From Treponema ruminis (GTDB lineage: Bacteria; Spirochaetota; Spirochaetia; Treponematales; Treponemataceae): 64,000 bases of DNA. The position numbers and the translations under genes are program-made. Of this stretch, positions 51,466-60,637 are shown one piece after another (position 1 is the first letter of the stretch; every line of letters begins with the position of its first letter). The notes beneath the pieces were generated by a model that saw only the letters and a program-made list of their open reading frames with translations, ran no database searches and was not told the origin of the DNA. The stretch is taken from positions 2,480,001 through 2,544,000 of the forward strand of contig CP031518.1 in assembly GCA_017161305.1 (NCBI GenBank). Direction: 5' to 3'.

Positions 51466-53229
51466 ATGAATTACAAACTTTTGAACAATATTAAAAGCCC
51501 TGCGGACTTAAAAAAGCTTTCCCTTGAGGAAATGAATAAGCTTTCAGCAGAAGTCCGCGAGGCACTTTTTAACAGGCTTACAAAAATCGGCGGTCACTTT
51601 GGCCCGAATTTCGGCATGGTTGAAATGACCATTGCCCTTCACTATGTTTTTGACTCACCGAAAGACCAGATTGTTTTTGACGTTGCCCACCAGACCTATA
51701 CCCACAAAATGCTCACGGGGCGCGCTCAGGCTTACACTGATGACGAACACTTCCGTGATGTATGCGGCTTTACCAACCCGGTCGAGTCAGAGCACGACAT
51801 GTTCTACATCGGCCACACATCAACTTCGATCAGCCTTGCGACAGGTCTTGCAAAGGGGCGTGATCTGGCTGGCGGCAAGGGAAACGTGATTGCGGTAATC
51901 GGTGACGGTTCCTTGAGCGGCGGAGAGGCTCTTGAGGGACTGGATTATGCAGGTGAGATGAAGTCAAACCTCATCATCATAGTTAACGACAACGAGCAGT
52001 CTATTGCAGAAAACCACGGCGGCCTCTACAAAAATCTTGCAGAACTCCGTGCAAGCGGCGGAAAGTGCCAGACAAACCTTTTCAGGGCAATGGGACTTGA
52101 TTACCGCTATCTTGAAGAGGGCAACGATATTGCAAGCCTCATCAAGGCATTCAAGGAAATCAAGGACATCGACCACCCGACAGTCCTTCACATCCACACT
52201 TTAAAGGGCAAGGGCTATCCTCTCGCAGAAAAAAACAAGGAAAACTGGCACTGGGCAGCCCCTTTTGACCGCGAGACAGGCGAAAGAAAATTCAAGGGAA
52301 GTGGCGAATCTTACAATTCAATTTTCGCTGACTACATGCTCGAAAAAATCAAGAAGGATAATAAGGTCGTTGTCGTGACGGCGGCTGTTCCTGGAGCTGT
52401 TGGACTTACACAGGATGTCCGCGAAAAAATGGGCGATAATTATGTCGATGTTGGAATTGCCGAAGAGCAGGCAACTGCAATGTGCTCGGGAATTGCCAAA
52501 AACGGCGGAAAACCAGTCTTTGTTACGAACGCGACATTTGCCCAGAGAATTTACGATCAGGTTACACAGGATGTGAGCCTCAACAAGAGCGCGGTGACAA
52601 TTCAGCTTCATTCGACTTCGATTTTTGGAATGGGAGACGCAACCCACATCGGAATTTCGGCGATTGGCATTTTCGCAAACATTCCGGGCCTGACATATCT
52701 CTGCCCGACAAACAAGGAAGAATATCTTGCCATGCTTGAATGGAGCCTTGAACAGAAGGAAAGGCCGGTTATCATTGCAGTTCCATGCGACGGAGTGAAC
52801 AAGGCCCAATATCCTGTCGAAAAGGACTTCGGAAAGATCAAGTATCAGACTTGTGAAAAAGGCGAAAGGCTTGCAATCCTTGCTTTGGGAGACTTTTTCA
52901 GCATCGGAAAGAAAGCCAGTGACTATGCCTCAGAAAAGCTGGGCAAAAAAGTCACTCTGGTAAACCCAAGATTCGCTTCGGGCGTGGACACAAAGCTTTT
53001 GGACCAGCTTTGCAAAAATCACGATGTATTTGTAACTCTCGAAGACGGAATTGTTGAGGGTGGATTCGGTCAGAAAATCGCATCGTATCTCGGCCGCAAG
53101 AATGTCAAAGTCCTGAATTACGGCTTTGAAAAGAAATTCTACGACGGGATTCCGGCTCAAAAGGCTCTGGAAGAAGCAAGAATCACTCCAGAACTGATTT
53201 GGGAAGATATTTTGTCAATTCAAAAGTAA
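51466..53229 (+). CDS. 1-deoxy-D-xylulose-5-phosphate synthase-like transketolase
   Basis: 587 residues, thiamine diphosphate enzyme. The ThDP motif GDGSLSGGEALEGL ... NDNEQSIAENHGGL and the transketolase C-domain (VDVGIAEEQATAMCSGIA) are present. It is about 30 residues shorter than normal Dxs and lacks its usual N-terminal YPLL...I...DLK start. It may be a Dxs paralog with another role or the housekeeping isoprenoid enzyme; sequence alone does not decide. Start set by AGGAG. Plus-strand gene inside a minus-strand transporter region. Confidence 0.75.
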   Translation: MNYKLLNNIKSPADLKKLSLEEMNKLSAEVREALFNRLTKIGGHFGPNFGMVEMTIALHYVFDSPKDQIVFDVAHQTYTHKMLTGRAQAYTDDEHFRDVCGFTNPVESEHDMFYIGHTSTSISLATGLAKGRDLAGGKGNVIAVIGDGSLSGGEALEGLDYAGEMKSNLIIIVNDNEQSIAENHGGLYKNLAELRASGGKCQTNLFRAMGLDYRYLEEGNDIASLIKAFKEIKDIDHPTVLHIHTLKGKGYPLAEKNKENWHWAAPFDRETGERKFKGSGESYNSIFADYMLEKIKKDNKVVVVTAAVPGAVGLTQDVREKMGDNYVDVGIAEEQATAMCSGIAKNGGKPVFVTNATFAQRIYDQVTQDVSLNKSAVTIQLHSTSIFGMGDATHIGISAIGIFANIPGLTYLCPTNKEEYLAMLEWSLEQKERPVIIAVPCDGVNKAQYPVEKDFGKIKYQTCEKGERLAILALGDFFSIGKKASDYASEKLGKKVTLVNPRFASGVDTKLLDQLCKNHDVFVTLEDGIVEGGFGQKIASYLGRKNVKVLNYGFEKKFYDGIPAQKALEEARITPELIWEDILSIQK

Positions 53230-53234
53230 TTTTC

Positions 53235-53405
53235 GTGACGGTTCCCTCCCGCGGCTCAAGCATAGCTTTCGCCGAGACTCGCTCAAAACTTGTGAAACAA
53301 GTTTTGACGGCTTCGCCGTCGCTCCCTACCGCGCTCGAAGCATAGCTTCGAACGAGACTCTCTAAAAACTCACCTCGTGAGTTTTTGCCCTGCTTCGCAG
53401 TGCCG
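53235..53405. repeat. Dispersed hairpin repeat, double copy (R4)
   Basis: Contains GAGACTCGCTCAAAAC, an inverted repeat, GTTTTG and CGTCGCTCCCTACCGC, the same modules as in R1 at 19075-19223, followed by a second diverged copy (GAGACTCTCTAAAAAC ... GTTTTTG). It fills the gap between the convergent dxs-like and permease genes and may also terminate both. Confidence 0.7.
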
Positions 53406-53409
53406 TTCG

Positions 53410-54369
53410 CTACCACTTAATCAGCCCTTTCTGCCAGCCTAGGACTCGTTGGCGGACTTTGAAGAGGGCGGTGATGATTACGGTACAGAAGACGGCTATC
53501 ATGATGAGGCCTGCGTAGACTCCTGAGTAGAGCATCATGGCCTTCTGGTAGCTGATGTACCAGCCGATTCCGTATTTGGCACCGAACATTTCTGCTGTCA
53601 TAAGCGCGATGAAGGCGGCACAGATTCCGTTGAAAACGCCTTGAAAGATGTTTGGCAGGGCTGCAGGGACTGCAATCCTGAAAATCTGGAAGAAAGTTCC
53701 GGCTCCCAGCGTGCGGCCGACTTCAAAGTAGACCTTGCTGGTGTTCTGGATTCCTGAGCTTGTCATAAGCTGAACCGGGAACCAGACTGCAAGGGCGATG
53801 ATAAAAATGCTTGCCCCCAGGGGAGTCGGGAAAGTCGTCAAAACAAGTGGAATCCATGCCGTAGCCGGAATCGGACCAATCAGTTTGATGTAGGGGTTAA
53901 TCCAGTAATAGACTTTTTTTGAAAAGCCCAGGCACACACCGGTGATAAATCCCGCAATCGTGCCCCAGATTACTCCCAGAATCAAAAGCCTGAACGAAAA
54001 TCCGATACATTTCAGTAAAAGCCCTGTCTGCTCCACAAAAACCGCAAGAATATTGTCAAAAGTTGGAAAGAAAATCACAGGAAGCAGGGCAAGTTTTGCG
54101 GTCACGAGATTCAATGCAGAAAGCAAAACTCCAGCCCCAAAAAAGAAAGCCCCCTTCTCCACCAGAGCTTCACGTATTTTCGCAATACAGAAAGACAAAG
54201 CAAAAAAGGCAAGCGTGACTGAAAGCAATATATATAGAAGAAAGTTGTAATAATGCCTGCCCGCCGCCGGATGAAGAGGACTGTCGGGGAAAATTGTTTG
54301 CACCAGAAGCGCAAAAAGCACTCCCAGCGCAGGAAAAGCACGATAAAGAACGTTTTTTAAATTCTGCAT
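53410..54369 (-). CDS. SsuC/TauC-like ABC importer permease
   Basis: 319 residues, about eight hydrophobic segments. The importer (EAA-type) loop is seen near EVGRTLGAGTFFQIFRIAVPAALPNI. It fits the nitrate/sulfonate/taurine permeases. Its promoter carries two operator copies (site B). It lies alone between NifX-like and the plus-strand island, and probably works with the ATPase at 50290 and binding protein at 49034, which share the operator. Confidence 0.88.
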   Translation of the reverse strand: MQNLKNVLYRAFPALGVLFALLVQTIFPDSPLHPAAGRHYYNFLLYILLSVTLAFFALSFCIAKIREALVEKGAFFFGAGVLLSALNLVTAKLALLPVIFFPTFDNILAVFVEQTGLLLKCIGFSFRLLILGVIWGTIAGFITGVCLGFSKKVYYWINPYIKLIGPIPATAWIPLVLTTFPTPLGASIFIIALAVWFPVQLMTSSGIQNTSKVYFEVGRTLGAGTFFQIFRIAVPAALPNIFQGVFNGICAAFIALMTAEMFGAKYGIGWYISYQKAMMLYSGVYAGLIMIAVFCTVIITALFKVRQRVLGWQKGLIKW

Positions 54370-54383
54370 TTTTACCTCTTATA

Positions 54384-54438
54384 ACCTATTAACTAACTAG
54401 GTATAATATATAAATTATTACCTACTAAGTCAATAGTT
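54384..54438 (-). promoter_or_regulatory. Promoter with two operator copies (site B)
   Basis: -35 TTGACT (54433-54428), 17-bp spacer, -10 TATATT (54410-54405). ACCTA-N9-TAGGT at 54384-54402 covers the start point, with full half-site ATAACCTA; ACCTA-N9-TAGTT at 54420-54438 covers the -35. Centres are 36 bp apart. Confidence 0.7.
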
Positions 54439-54446
54439 AAATAAGG

Positions 54447-54830
54447 CTAAAAAATGTGGCTTTCCCTTTTTTTGTGTGAGATATAATAGTCGTTCAGTTT
54501 TGAAACGGCTTCTTCTATCTCAAAGGGGGCTTCGAGACAGTTAACCTTGTTTTCCTGAAGCAGGCGGTGGGGCTTGGGTCCGATTTTAGCAACAAGGAAA
54601 TAGGTGCAGTCGCTTACAGTCTGGCCGACTTTTACCGCAAAGTTACTTCCGCAGGAGCAGCCGCTTTCACATTCCTCCTTTTCGGGGTCGCGGGTGATTT
54701 TCCGCTCTTCCAGAAAAGAATAGCTTCCGTCGCTCTCGTTCACCTCGTAAACTGAAACTGATTCAATTTCACCGAAGTGAAGGTTTACGTTCTTTTTGTC
54801 AGAAGTTCCGATTGCAATTTTGTATGCCAT
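54447..54830 (-). CDS. NifX/NifB C-terminal-like cofactor-binding protein
   Basis: 127 residues. IAIGTSDKKNVNLHFGEIESVSVYEV is the start of the dinitrogenase iron-molybdenum cofactor domain (NifX, NafY and NifB C-terminus). A CESGCSCGSNF cluster of cysteines follows near residue 55. It may carry a metal cluster to the D1/K1 enzyme. GGAGG before the ATG. It is the last gene of the operon started at site C, 20 bases after K1. Confidence 0.82.
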   Translation of the reverse strand: MAYKIAIGTSDKKNVNLHFGEIESVSVYEVNESDGSYSFLEERKITRDPEKEECESGCSCGSNFAVKVGQTVSDCTYFLVAKIGPKPHRLLQENKVNCLEAPFEIEEAVSKLNDYYISHKKRESHIF

Positions 54831-54850
54831 AAATCCTCCGTTGTGCTTCT

Positions 54851-56206
54851 TTAGAGAACCTGAACGTTCTTGTCGATTGTTCCGTGCTTGAAGATGCCCG
54901 AATAAATTTCTTCGGTGAGTTTTAAGCCGCCCGTGTAACCTGTGAAAGTTTTGTTCAGAATTACGTCGTCCACAATCGGCATGCTCAGGTGAATCAGCAT
55001 ATTGTTGTTCTTCTGGGCAACGATTTTTTCCCAGGTGCTTCCGAAAATCACGGCTCTTTTTGAAGTGCCAATCAGTTCGAAAAGTTTCTGCTGGATTTTT
55101 CCGCCGTCACTTTCAAAATAAACCACTTCCCTGATTTCTTTGCCCAGAGTTTCGATTGTCTCAAGAATTTTTTCCTTTATTGTGTCTGTTGGCGGCACGT
55201 CAGTGATGAAAATTCCTTTTGGCTGAAGTCCAAGCTCGTTCACAAGATAATCCGAAACGCCGATTGCATATTCAGAATCAGCAACGAGATACAAATCGTT
55301 CGGGATATTGCTCCTGAAATCCGACATGAAGTCAGCAAGGCCCACGATGTAGCTGTAGAATTTTTCTTCTTCCTTTTTGATTACGGCCGTAACTTTTTCA
55401 AGGTCAAGGTTTGCGAAGGCCGTAAGTTTTTTGAGGAAGAGACTTGTCGCTTTTCCGCCCACAGGAAGATACGGGAAGTGGAAAAAAGGCGTTCCGTATT
55501 TTTTCTTCAAGAGCTCCACGGTTTTGAGTCCTATCCATGGTGAAAGGAGGATGTTGAATTCTGCGTTGGGGATGTTCTGCCACTCAAAGATGCCTGCACT
55601 TTCATATCCGAAGAGAATGTTCACCTTAAGGCCGATTGAAGTCAGAATCCGCTTGATTTCCTCAAGGTCTCCCCGCCAGAAAGGATCCTGATTTGGAACG
55701 ACAGAAAAGACATTCACCAGTCCTTTCTGAACTTTTGGAGTCACGTTTCCAACGAACTGCTCGATAATCGAATTGACCACAAGCTCGTGTCCCTGATAGT
55801 TGTTGCCGGTAAAGCCGGAAGTTTCCGCACCCACGACAGGCCTTCCTTCCTCGCGGAATTCATTTGCAATTGAAACGATGTCGTCGCCGATGATTCCCGA
55901 AGTACAGCCCGAAAGAAGGACAAATAAATCCGCATCCAGAACCTTGAAAGCATTTTCCGTAAGAGTGCGAAGCTTGTTTTCTCCGCCAAAAACGACTTCC
56001 TTAGTGCCTGTATTGGTGCTTGAAATCTGTCCGCCGCCGCCAAAGCCTTCTCCCTGATTTCCCGCACACTGGGAAAGAGTCAGAAATGTTTTTGAAGCAC
56101 AGCCCGGACCCGCGTGAACGATTGGCAATGCTCTCGGGATTGCAAGGACTGTAGTCTGGGCCGCAAGGGCACATGAAAATCTTGGTTGTTCAATCAATTT
56201 GCTCAT
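54851..56206 (-). CDS. Nitrogenase-like component I, beta-type subunit (K1)
   Basis: 451 residues of the nitrogenase component 1 family (NifDK/EN, BchNB, CfbD, Mar relatives). Cys12 (RFSCALAAQ), Cys36 (HAGPGC) and Cys101 (LLSGCTSGIIGDD) are placed like the P-cluster-type cysteines; EVVFGGENKLR is the beta/NifN-type AVFGG motif. Its start overlaps the end of D1 by 4 bases (ATGA), so the two are made together as a complex. Much like K2 at 60781. It is shorter than NifK, so it is unlikely to be a real N2-fixing subunit. Confidence 0.88.
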   Translation of the reverse strand: MSKLIEQPRFSCALAAQTTVLAIPRALPIVHAGPGCASKTFLTLSQCAGNQGEGFGGGGQISSTNTGTKEVVFGGENKLRTLTENAFKVLDADLFVLLSGCTSGIIGDDIVSIANEFREEGRPVVGAETSGFTGNNYQGHELVVNSIIEQFVGNVTPKVQKGLVNVFSVVPNQDPFWRGDLEEIKRILTSIGLKVNILFGYESAGIFEWQNIPNAEFNILLSPWIGLKTVELLKKKYGTPFFHFPYLPVGGKATSLFLKKLTAFANLDLEKVTAVIKKEEEKFYSYIVGLADFMSDFRSNIPNDLYLVADSEYAIGVSDYLVNELGLQPKGIFITDVPPTDTIKEKILETIETLGKEIREVVYFESDGGKIQQKLFELIGTSKRAVIFGSTWEKIVAQKNNNMLIHLSMPIVDDVILNKTFTGYTGGLKLTEEIYSGIFKHGTIDKNVQVL

Positions 56207-57675
56207 TTTGTTTCCGCCTTTTTGTCAAAATAGAATGGGTCTTTCTGGTTAATCCACCATGAACTGTAAGGGAACTTCACATGCTCCGAAATCGTCTTGA
56301 AGAATTTATTTGAGTTCAAGGCGTCGATGATTCTTGCTCCCAGATTTACAGAACCGTCGTAGCAGCTCAAAACGTTGATGTCGTTTGCGCGGATTGAAGG
56401 GATTCCGAGTTTTGTTCCGATTGTGGCGATTGAGTCGTGCCGTGTAATCAGGATATCCGGCTTGAGTTCGCTAAAGATTTTGTACATGATGAAAGGCTGT
56501 TTGTTACAGACCGAGAAACGCTCGACATCGCCCGTGTATTTTATCATTTCACCAAGAGTGTCCAGGGACGGATTTTTTGTGTCCGTGGTCTGGTCGTGGT
56601 GAAGTGTCGTAACACCAACGACTTCCATTCCGTATTCGCGGACCATGTTTGTAAGATAGTGGGCGAAAGAATCTCCTGAATAAACGTAGGCTCTTTTTCC
56701 CTTAAGGATTTTTCTGTAACCTTCGATAATCGGCTTGATTCTCTCGTTTTCTTCTTTTATAAGTTTTTCTGCAAGTTCAGTGCGGTTTGTAAGTTTTGCA
56801 AGCTCGCGGAACCAGCGGTCAGTCCATTCAATTCCATAAGGTGAAGAAACTTTGAGCTGGGGAACGCCGTAATTCTGCTCAAGGGCCGCCGCTCCATAAG
56901 TTCCCAGTGACTCACAGATTGAAATTGTGCAGGCAGCCTCAGACATTATTGCAAGCTGGTCTACGCTGGAGTTCGGAACAATAAGGTTCGGACGAAGATT
57001 GATTCTCTTGAACAAAGCCGTGTAAGCGTCCTGCCCCGCAAAGTTTATGATGTTGACCAGATCTTCCTGTTTTTTGGTCGGTTTCTTTACGATTTTGCGC
57101 AAGATTCCATGGAAAACAGCATCGAAGCCGCTCGTCCAGGTCTTTGATTTGAAGCCTTCGCAGTAAATCGGCACAATCGGGATTCCAAGCTCGCTTTCCG
57201 CCTCGTCAACGACGCTTTCAATGTCATCACCGATAATTCCTGCTGCACAGGAAGAGTGAATCAGAATCGCCTTGGGATGGAAGCGGTCATAAGCTTCACG
57301 AACTGCCGCTTTCAGGATTTTGACTCCGCCGTAGACAGTTGAATCGATTCCGATGTTGGTGGAAATGACCTGAATTTTCGGTGCTTCGATTCCACGAACT
57401 TTGCTTGAAGCTTCAACGCGCTCGTAGATTGAAACAGGCGAAAGACAGCCCAAAGGTGAATGAACGACGATTGCCGCATCACGAATCATGTAGGAAAGGA
57501 CTTCCGCACAGCCCTGTGAACAGTCGCTGCACTGAGAGTAGATTCGCTCGTCATCCTTTACGGCCCGTTTGCTCGAATCTTTTTGCAATGTGCTGGCTCT
57601 TCCGTGAAAAGCAAGCACCGCACCGAGACGATTGTCTCTTGTTTCGACTTCTGACTTTACAATATCAATTGCCAT
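56203..57675 (-). CDS. Nitrogenase-like component I, alpha-type subunit (D1)
   Basis: 490 residues. Cys77 (HSPLGC) and Cys143 (HSSCAAGIIGDD) are 66 residues apart, as are the P-cluster cysteines 88 and 154 of NifD; the N-terminal cysteine group is QCSDCSQGC (C49, C52, C56), richer than in NifD. Cys254 in ISICESLGTYG is at the place of the FeMo-cofactor cysteine, but the cofactor histidine region (MHSW in NifD) has no match before CYDGSVNLGARI. So a nitrogenase-like reductase with a different cofactor or substrate is likely. GGAGGT before the ATG. It follows a binding-protein gene. Confidence 0.88.
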   Translation of the reverse strand: MAIDIVKSEVETRDNRLGAVLAFHGRASTLQKDSSKRAVKDDERIYSQCSDCSQGCAEVLSYMIRDAAIVVHSPLGCLSPVSIYERVEASSKVRGIEAPKIQVISTNIGIDSTVYGGVKILKAAVREAYDRFHPKAILIHSSCAAGIIGDDIESVVDEAESELGIPIVPIYCEGFKSKTWTSGFDAVFHGILRKIVKKPTKKQEDLVNIINFAGQDAYTALFKRINLRPNLIVPNSSVDQLAIMSEAACTISICESLGTYGAAALEQNYGVPQLKVSSPYGIEWTDRWFRELAKLTNRTELAEKLIKEENERIKPIIEGYRKILKGKRAYVYSGDSFAHYLTNMVREYGMEVVGVTTLHHDQTTDTKNPSLDTLGEMIKYTGDVERFSVCNKQPFIMYKIFSELKPDILITRHDSIATIGTKLGIPSIRANDINVLSCYDGSVNLGARIIDALNSNKFFKTISEHVKFPYSSWWINQKDPFYFDKKAETK

Positions 57676-57705
57676 TTTAGTACCTCCAGTTTTATTTGAA
57701 TCAGG

Positions 57706-58797
57706 CTAGATTTCTTTGTAATCAAAGCCAGGGAATTTGTTGTCGTTTTCAAGGAAATAGGTCCACATGTCCCGATAGAAATTGTCTTCCGGAAATTCCT
57801 GGATTATCTCTTTCAGTGCACTTGCATAAAGGTCGATGTCAAAGAATTCCTCCAGCTTGGCATTGGTCTCAATGTAGTTCCAGTTGGCAAGAATCTCGTA
57901 AATAGAAAGCACGCCGTTGTAATTGGGATCAGGATTGTATGAGCGGTCGCCATTTGTCTCCTTTTCGTAGATGTAGCGGGTAATATAGTCAACATTCTCG
58001 CCTGTGAGCCGGGCAAGGCTTTTTACAGATTCTTCAGGATTCGTAATATAATCCTTGTAGGCACGAATCTGACCTTTGAGGTAAGCCTTGTATGCATCCT
58101 TGTTTTTTGAGAATGACGGTCCATAAGCGTACTGACGGCAGCAGACATAATCTTTCTGAAGGTGAGTAAGATGGAAGACATGCTCAAGACCGATTGAGCA
58201 GGCCGCCTCCAGATATTCAGAAGAAATAAGGCCGATATCAAGAGTTCCTTTCGCAACTGCCGAAGAAATTGCAGGATAGCCGTCGATGATTCTGTAGTTT
58301 ATGTCCTCGCCGACCTTGTAGCCGTAGTCATTTCCCAGAGCAGCCTTTGAAATCATTTCTGCCGTGGAAAGATGGATGACTCCGATTGTCTTTCCCTTCC
58401 AGTTTTTTGGATCGCGAAGGAATTCTGCCTCATCTTTTCGGGCAACGACTTCCATTCCGCCGGAAAGGGTTCCTGCAAAAATCGTGATATCCGCACCTTG
58501 TGCCCCGTAACTGATTGGCGGAATAACCTGCTGATAAGCCGCATCAAGCTTTCCGGCCACAAGAGCTTCCGGAGTTCCAATCATTTCAAGCGTGGTGTAA
58601 TTCGGCTTGAAACGATAGGCTTCAAAATAGCCCTTTTCCTGGGCAATTTGAATCAGGGGATTGACGACTTTGTTTGCCGTTACAGCGATGTTGAAAGAAT
58701 AATATTCTTCCGCAGCCTTTTTCCCATTGCAGGAAGAAAGGCCAAGCGCCAAGACGAGAGCCGTCCCAACCATCATGAATTTTGTCTGTTTTTTCAT
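57706..58797 (-). CDS. ABC substrate-binding lipoprotein of the D1/K1 operon
   Basis: 363 residues. Lipoprotein signal ends GLSSC. NMT1/SsuA-like type II fold (IQIAQEKGYFEAYRF, AGKLDAAYQQV, GKTIGVIHLST). A VCCRQ motif lies in mid-protein. The C-terminal 90 residues (SYNPDPNYNGVLSIYEIL ... DNFYRDMWTYF) are closely repeated in the partial gene at the right edge, so each D/K pair has its own binding protein. AGAGGT before the ATG. Confidence 0.87.
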   Translation of the reverse strand: MKKQTKFMMVGTALVLALGLSSCNGKKAAEEYYSFNIAVTANKVVNPLIQIAQEKGYFEAYRFKPNYTTLEMIGTPEALVAGKLDAAYQQVIPPISYGAQGADITIFAGTLSGGMEVVARKDEAEFLRDPKNWKGKTIGVIHLSTAEMISKAALGNDYGYKVGEDINYRIIDGYPAISSAVAKGTLDIGLISSEYLEAACSIGLEHVFHLTHLQKDYVCCRQYAYGPSFSKNKDAYKAYLKGQIRAYKDYITNPEESVKSLARLTGENVDYITRYIYEKETNGDRSYNPDPNYNGVLSIYEILANWNYIETNAKLEEFFDIDLYASALKEIIQEFPEDNFYRDMWTYFLENDNKFPGFDYKEI

Positions 58798-58835
58798 AAT
58801 GTACCTCTTCTATTTTTATTTTTTTAATTTCTAAT

Positions 58836-59756
58836 TTAGTAATTCCACTTTATGTAATGCTTTTTTGTAACATCAATGAGCGAATTCAACACCGTAACCA
58901 CAAGTCCAATGAATATGATTCCTGCTATTGCCTTTGTGTAGTTGGCAAAATTCAGTGAGAATCGGACATAGTAGCCCATGCCGCTGTCAGCACCAAGCAT
59001 TTCAGCCACCGTAAGCGTCATGAGAGCCGTAGCGAGCTGAATTGGAAGTGCGTTTATAAGACGCGGCATGTTGAATGGAATGATGATTTTGAACAGAATC
59101 GTGGGCGTGGAAAGATTTAAAATCTTTGCGGCATTGATGATTTTCTGCTCAACGAAAGCCGTGTTGTTGATTGAGCCCATGAATCCGCCCCAGAAATTGC
59201 TGAGAAAAATTACGCAGAGAGATGCCATGCGGAAAGTGGGCACGATAAGCACAATGTAAGGCGTGTAAATAAGTGCCGGAACCGTGGAAATCGCCTTGGC
59301 AATTGGGTAAATGGCCTTTGTGAGCCTGTCATTCCAGCCGACGAGAGTTCCCAGAATTGTTGAGGAAGCTCCGGCCAAAACCATACCGATGACAATCAAA
59401 ATCATTGAATTTACAAAGCCTGTCAGAATCACCTTCCAGTCAGAAAGAAAGACATAGAAGACATTTTCCGGAGCAGGAATAAATATGTATGGAAGAAGAT
59501 TGAGGCGAGACACACAGAATTCCCAAATCAGCAGGAAAATAAAGACGAAAGTCGTGATGTCAAGAGAAGACTGGCGTTTTTTGATTTTTGTAAGTCCCAG
59601 ATGAAATCCCAGCTCAATGAGCACAAGCACAATTCCAAAAACAAGGGGAGATTTTAGGCCTGAGCGCATTTCTGAAGCATATTTACTCGGAAGAAGAAAA
59701 CACAAAAGGATAAGCAGAAAAAGTAAATTTGGAAGGTTAAAGATTCTTTTTTTCAT
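58836..59756 (-). CDS. SsuC-like ABC importer permease of the D1/K1 operon
   Basis: 306 residues with eight hydrophobic segments. The EAA-type loop is AAKILNLSTPTILFKIIIPFNMP, the site that touches the ATPase. It overlaps the ATPase gene by 4 bases (ATGA), and GAGGT precedes its ATG. Member of the nitrate/sulfonate/taurine group; it may pass the substrate of the nitrogenase-like enzyme into the cell. Confidence 0.88.
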   Translation of the reverse strand: MKKRIFNLPNLLFLLILLCFLLPSKYASEMRSGLKSPLVFGIVLVLIELGFHLGLTKIKKRQSSLDITTFVFIFLLIWEFCVSRLNLLPYIFIPAPENVFYVFLSDWKVILTGFVNSMILIVIGMVLAGASSTILGTLVGWNDRLTKAIYPIAKAISTVPALIYTPYIVLIVPTFRMASLCVIFLSNFWGGFMGSINNTAFVEQKIINAAKILNLSTPTILFKIIIPFNMPRLINALPIQLATALMTLTVAEMLGADSGMGYYVRFSLNFANYTKAIAGIIFIGLVVTVLNSLIDVTKKHYIKWNY

Positions 59757-60607
59757 ATTACCACCTCATTGTCGTTTACAAAACTCGTGACTTCGTTATA
59801 GAACAGATGATTGAGTTTTTTGCTCAATCTTTTGTATTCCGGGCTCTCATACACCGCTTCCCTGACCCTTGGACGTGGAATGTCCACGTCAATAACTGAA
59901 TGAATTCTGAGCGGCATCATGAACACGATTTTATCTGCCAGCAGGATTGCCTCGTTCAAATCGTGGGTTACGAATACAACCGTCTTTTTCTTTTCATCCT
60001 CGCGCCAGAGTTTAAGAAGCAGAGCCTGCAGATTCTCGCGGATTTTTGCATCCAAAGCTCCGAAGGGTTCGTCCATCAGAAGGATTTCCGGATTGCAGGC
60101 CATAGCCCTGGCGATTGCAACACGCTGCTGCATTCCGCCTGAAAGCTCACCGGGAAGCTTGTCCTCGTAGCGGTTGAGCTCGACTTTTTTAAGGAAGTCG
60201 TCGGCGATTTCATCAGCTGCCTTGTGTGAAATTTTTTCGCCCTTCTTTTTCCTTGTTTCATAGACGGCGAAAGAAACATTTTCCCGGGCAGTCATCCATG
60301 GAAAAAGCGAATAATTCTGGAATACCACGGCTCTCTCCACGCCGGGGCCAGAAATATTCCTGCCGTTGATTTTGACAGTGCCGCTGGTAGCCTTGTTCAG
60401 TCCCTCAAGAACCGAAAGCAAGGTGCTTTTTCCACAGCCACTCTGCCCTACGATACAGATAAACTCTCCTTTTTTGATGTCCAGATTGATGTCTTTCAGA
60501 GCCTCGTAAATTGAATTTTCAGATTCATATACGAGCCCCAGATTTTTGATTTCAATCGCAACTTCATCAGTTTTTTCAGAATCAAAAGGAACGATATATT
60601 CAGTCAT
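59753..60607 (-). CDS. SsuB-like ABC importer ATPase of the D1/K1 operon
   Basis: 284 residues. Walker A GQSGCGKST, Q-loop FQNYSLFPWMT, signature ELSGGMQQRVAIARAM, Walker B ILLMDEPFGALD, H-loop VTHDLNEA. ATG 60607 is chosen because GGAGGG lies just before it; an upstream in-frame ATG at 60652 lies inside the operator. First gene of the operon ATPase - permease - binding protein - D1 - K1 - NifX-like, under site C. Confidence 0.9.
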   Translation of the reverse strand: MTEYIVPFDSEKTDEVAIEIKNLGLVYESENSIYEALKDINLDIKKGEFICIVGQSGCGKSTLLSVLEGLNKATSGTVKINGRNISGPGVERAVVFQNYSLFPWMTARENVSFAVYETRKKKGEKISHKAADEIADDFLKKVELNRYEDKLPGELSGGMQQRVAIARAMACNPEILLMDEPFGALDAKIRENLQALLLKLWREDEKKKTVVFVTHDLNEAILLADKIVFMMPLRIHSVIDVDIPRPRVREAVYESPEYKRLSKKLNHLFYNEVTSFVNDNEVVI

Positions 60608-60637
60608 GAACCCTCCTATAATGCCGGCAAGAAAGCT

